A stretch of 8,237 bases of DNA from NCBI GenBank assembly GCA_035532755.1, contig DATKQI010000058.1:1-8237 (forward strand). The letters are read 5' to 3'. The position numbers were made by a program, and so were the translations under genes. This DNA is from DATKQI01 sp035532755. Lineage in GTDB: Bacteria > Pseudomonadota > Alphaproteobacteria > Acetobacterales > Acetobacteraceae. Positions 6,426 through 8,237 of this stretch are shown piece by piece; the first letter of the stretch is position 1, and each line of letters starts with the position of its first letter. Under the pieces are notes generated by a model. That model saw nothing but the letters and a program-made list of their open reading frames with translations, was not told where the DNA came from and made no database searches.

Positions 6426-7541
6426 ATGCGCATTCTGACGGTGTTCGGCACACGACCGGAAGCAATCAAGATGGCGCCCGTGCTGCGCCGTCTTGCCGAT
6501 GTGCCGCGCGTCGACTCCCTGGTCTGCGTCACCGCCCAGCACCGGCAGATGCTCGATCAGGTGCTCGACCTGTTCGGCATTCGGCCGGACCTCGATCTCG
6601 ATCTGATGCGCGACGGCCAGGGCCTCACCTACGTCACCACCGCCGTGCTCGAACGGCTGGGCGAGGTGCTGCGCGAAACCCGGCCCGATCGCATCCTGGT
6701 GCAGGGCGACACCACCACCACGATGGCCGCCTCGCTCGCCGCCTTCTACGCCAAGATCCCGGTCGGCCACATCGAGGCCGGCCTGCGCACCGGCAACGTC
6801 TTCTCGCCCTGGCCGGAGGAGATGAACCGGCGCATCACCACGCTGATCGCCGATCTGCATTTCCCGCCGACCGAGGCGGCGCGCGACAATCTGCTGCGCG
6901 AGTGCATCGACCCGGCGCGCATCGTGGTCACCGGCAACACCGTGATCGACGCCTTGTTCGATGCCATCGCCATCCTCGATGCCGATCCGGCCCGCGCCGC
7001 CGCCATCGACGCGGCGCTGCCGCGCCTCGATCCGGACAAGCGGCTCATCCTCGCCACCGGCCACCGGCGCGAGAATTTCGACGGCGGGCTGGAGCGCGTG
7101 GCGCACGGCCTGCTGCGCCTCGCCCGGCGCGGCGACGTGGAGGTCGTCTATCCGGTGCACCTCAATCCGAATGTGCAGCAGGCGGCCAGGGCCGTGCTCG
7201 GCGGCCATCCGGCGATCCACCTGATCGCCCCGCTCGACTACCTCCCGTTCGTCCACCTGATGCGCCGCGCCGCCCTGATCGTGACCGACTCCGGCGGCGT
7301 GCAGGAGGAGGCGCCGTCGCTCGGCAAGCCCGTGCTGGTCACGCGCGATACGACGGAACGGCCGGAGGCGGTGACCGCCGGCACGGTCCGGCTGGTCGGC
7401 ACCGACACGGACCGCCTCGTCGCCGAGGCCGCCCGCCTGCTCGACGACCGCACCGCCTACGAGGCCATGAGCTTCGCGCACAATCCCTATGGCGACGGGC
7501 ACGCCGCCGAACGCATCGTGGAGACCCTGCGTCATGCATAG
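6426..7541 (+). CDS. wecB: UDP-N-acetylglucosamine 2-epimerase, non-hydrolysing
   Basis: The 371-residue, full-length GT-B-fold enzyme interconverts UDP-GlcNAc and UDP-ManNAc in the cytoplasm, providing the ManNAc branch of surface-polysaccharide precursors. Seen: the N-terminal FGTRPEAIKMAP (7-18, Arg10 and Lys15), QGDTTTT with Asp95, HIEAGLRTG with Glu117, PEEMNR with Glu131, TGHRRENF with His213, and the uridine-diphosphate-binding TDSGGVQEEAP (287-297). These numbers equal those of the key residues known for Escherichia coli WecB, so catalysis should be intact. GAGG at 6416-6419 supports the ATG at 6426. The last eight bases overlap the start of wecC, so the pair is co-translated, and the AT-rich leader suggests its own promoter. 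The equivalent gene in capsule loci carries other names (for example cap5P or mnaA); wecB is used for function, not to imply enterobacterial common antigen. Confidence 0.95.
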   Translation: MRILTVFGTRPEAIKMAPVLRRLADVPRVDSLVCVTAQHRQMLDQVLDLFGIRPDLDLDLMRDGQGLTYVTTAVLERLGEVLRETRPDRILVQGDTTTTMAASLAAFYAKIPVGHIEAGLRTGNVFSPWPEEMNRRITTLIADLHFPPTEAARDNLLRECIDPARIVVTGNTVIDALFDAIAILDADPARAAAIDAALPRLDPDKRLILATGHRRENFDGGLERVAHGLLRLARRGDVEVVYPVHLNPNVQQAARAVLGGHPAIHLIAPLDYLPFVHLMRRAALIVTDSGGVQEEAPSLGKPVLVTRDTTERPEAVTAGTVRLVGTDTDRLVAEAARLLDDRTAYEAMSFAHNPYGDGHAAERIVETLRHA

Positions 7542-8237
7542 CTTCAGCCGCATCGCCGTCATCGGCCTCGGCTATATCGGTCTGCCGACCGCCGCCGTGT
7601 TCGCGGAAAACGGCGTCGAGGTGATCGGCGTCGACGTGAACCCGCATGTCGTGGAGAGCATCAACCAGGGCCGCCCGCATTTCGGCGAACCCAATCTCGA
7701 CGCGCTGGTGCGCCGCGTGGTGGAGAGCGGCAAGCTGCGCGCCACCACGAGCCTCGAACCGGCCGAGGCCTTCATCATCGCCGTGCCGACACCGCTGCGC
7801 GACCACGGCGAGGGGGCCGATGCGCAGCCCGACATCTCCTATGTCGAGGCGGCGGCGCGCGCCGTCGCGCCGGTGCTCGCCGCGGGCAATCTCGTGATCC
7901 TGGAATCCACCTCGCCCGTCGGCACCACCGAGCGCATGGCGGCGATCCTCGCCGAGTTGCGTCCCGACCTGAGCTTCCCGCAGCAGCGCGGCGAACTCGC
8001 GGAGGTGCAGGTGGCGCACTGTCCGGAGCGTGTGCTGCCCGGCCGCATCCTCGAGGAAGTGGTCAACAACGCCCGCGTGATCGGCGGCATGTCGCGCAAA
8101 TGCGCGCAGCGGGCGCTCGGCCTGTATCGCATCGTGGTGCGCGGCGACTGCCGCGTGACCAATGCGCGCACCGCCGAACTCGCCAAGCTGACCGAGAATG
8201 CCTATCGCGACGTGAACATCGCCTTCGCCAACGAGCT
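7534..8237 (+). CDS. wecC: UDP-N-acetyl-D-mannosamine dehydrogenase, 5' portion
   Basis: The first 234 codons are present and the gene runs off the window without a stop. It oxidises UDP-ManNAc to UDP-ManNAcA with two NAD+, the step after WecB. Seen: the Rossmann motif IAVIGLGYIGLPTA (7-20), an Asp at 34 that favours NAD+, AVPTPL (83-88), ESTSPVGTTE (124-133), AHCPERVLPG (161-170) and TAELAKLTENAYRDVNIAFANE (213-234), which holds the active-site Lys218 and Asn222. AHCPERVLPG and RVIGGMS resemble WecC more than UDP-glucose dehydrogenase. The catalytic cysteine and the C-terminal UDP-binding domain fall beyond the window. The ATG at 7534 overlaps the wecB stop by eight bases; GGAG at 7520-7523 is a suitable Shine-Dalgarno. 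Confidence 0.93.
   Translation, partial: MHSFSRIAVIGLGYIGLPTAAVFAENGVEVIGVDVNPHVVESINQGRPHFGEPNLDALVRRVVESGKLRATTSLEPAEAFIIAVPTPLRDHGEGADAQPDISYVEAAARAVAPVLAAGNLVILESTSPVGTTERMAAILAELRPDLSFPQQRGELAEVQVAHCPERVLPGRILEEVVNNARVIGGMSRKCAQRALGLYRIVVRGDCRVTNARTAELAKLTENAYRDVNIAFANE

Noticed and set aside
6369..7562. 397-codon open frame on the minus strand
   Set aside because: It is antisense to wecB and has the Gly/Arg/His-rich composition of a shadow frame.

Overview
The window is high-GC DNA with tightly packed genes, all on the + strand. It looks like part of a surface-polysaccharide (exopolysaccharide, capsule or O-antigen type) locus of a Gram-negative bacterium. GC richness, protein style and the amino acid:carrier-protein ligase suggest an alphaproteobacterium (Rhizobiales or Rhodospirillales). 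That placement is inference from family knowledge, not a database match.

Layout: (1) 1-539 is the 3' end of a SAM-dependent methyltransferase of the type common in glycan loci. (2) 569-1753 encodes an exported, probably Tat-dependent, helical-repeat protein of no family I can name. (3) 1754-2144 is a ~390 bp intergenic stretch with a hairpin, an AT-rich segment carrying a sigma70-like promoter, and a possible 28-codon leader ORF. (4) 2145-6333 is a four-gene run with short gaps or overlaps: an acyl-CoA-dehydrogenase-like flavoprotein, a class II aminoacyl-tRNA-synthetase-like amino acid:carrier-protein ligase, a hormone-sensitive-lipase-type esterase, and a NodB-type polysaccharide deacetylase whose GTG start overlaps the esterase stop. 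(5) A 92 bp AT-rich gap precedes wecB (UDP-GlcNAc 2-epimerase, complete) and wecC (UDP-ManNAc dehydrogenase, cut off by the window end), which overlap by 8 bp.

How they may work together: wecB and wecC convert UDP-GlcNAc to UDP-ManNAc and then UDP-ManNAcA, a sugar-nucleotide precursor for a polysaccharide. The deacetylase, esterase and methyltransferase are typical glycan-tailoring functions. The unusual part is the flavoprotein/ligase pair. The ligase keeps the catalytic and zinc-site residues expected of enzymes that load an amino acid onto a phosphopantetheinyl carrier protein. The flavoprotein lacks a glutamate at both usual acyl-CoA dehydrogenase base positions. No carrier-protein gene is visible in the window. 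This pair is the best candidate for an undescribed pathway: a carrier-bound amino acid is made, possibly oxidised, and then transferred, perhaps to the polysaccharide. I see no tRNA, rRNA, CRISPR array, insertion sequence or phage gene.
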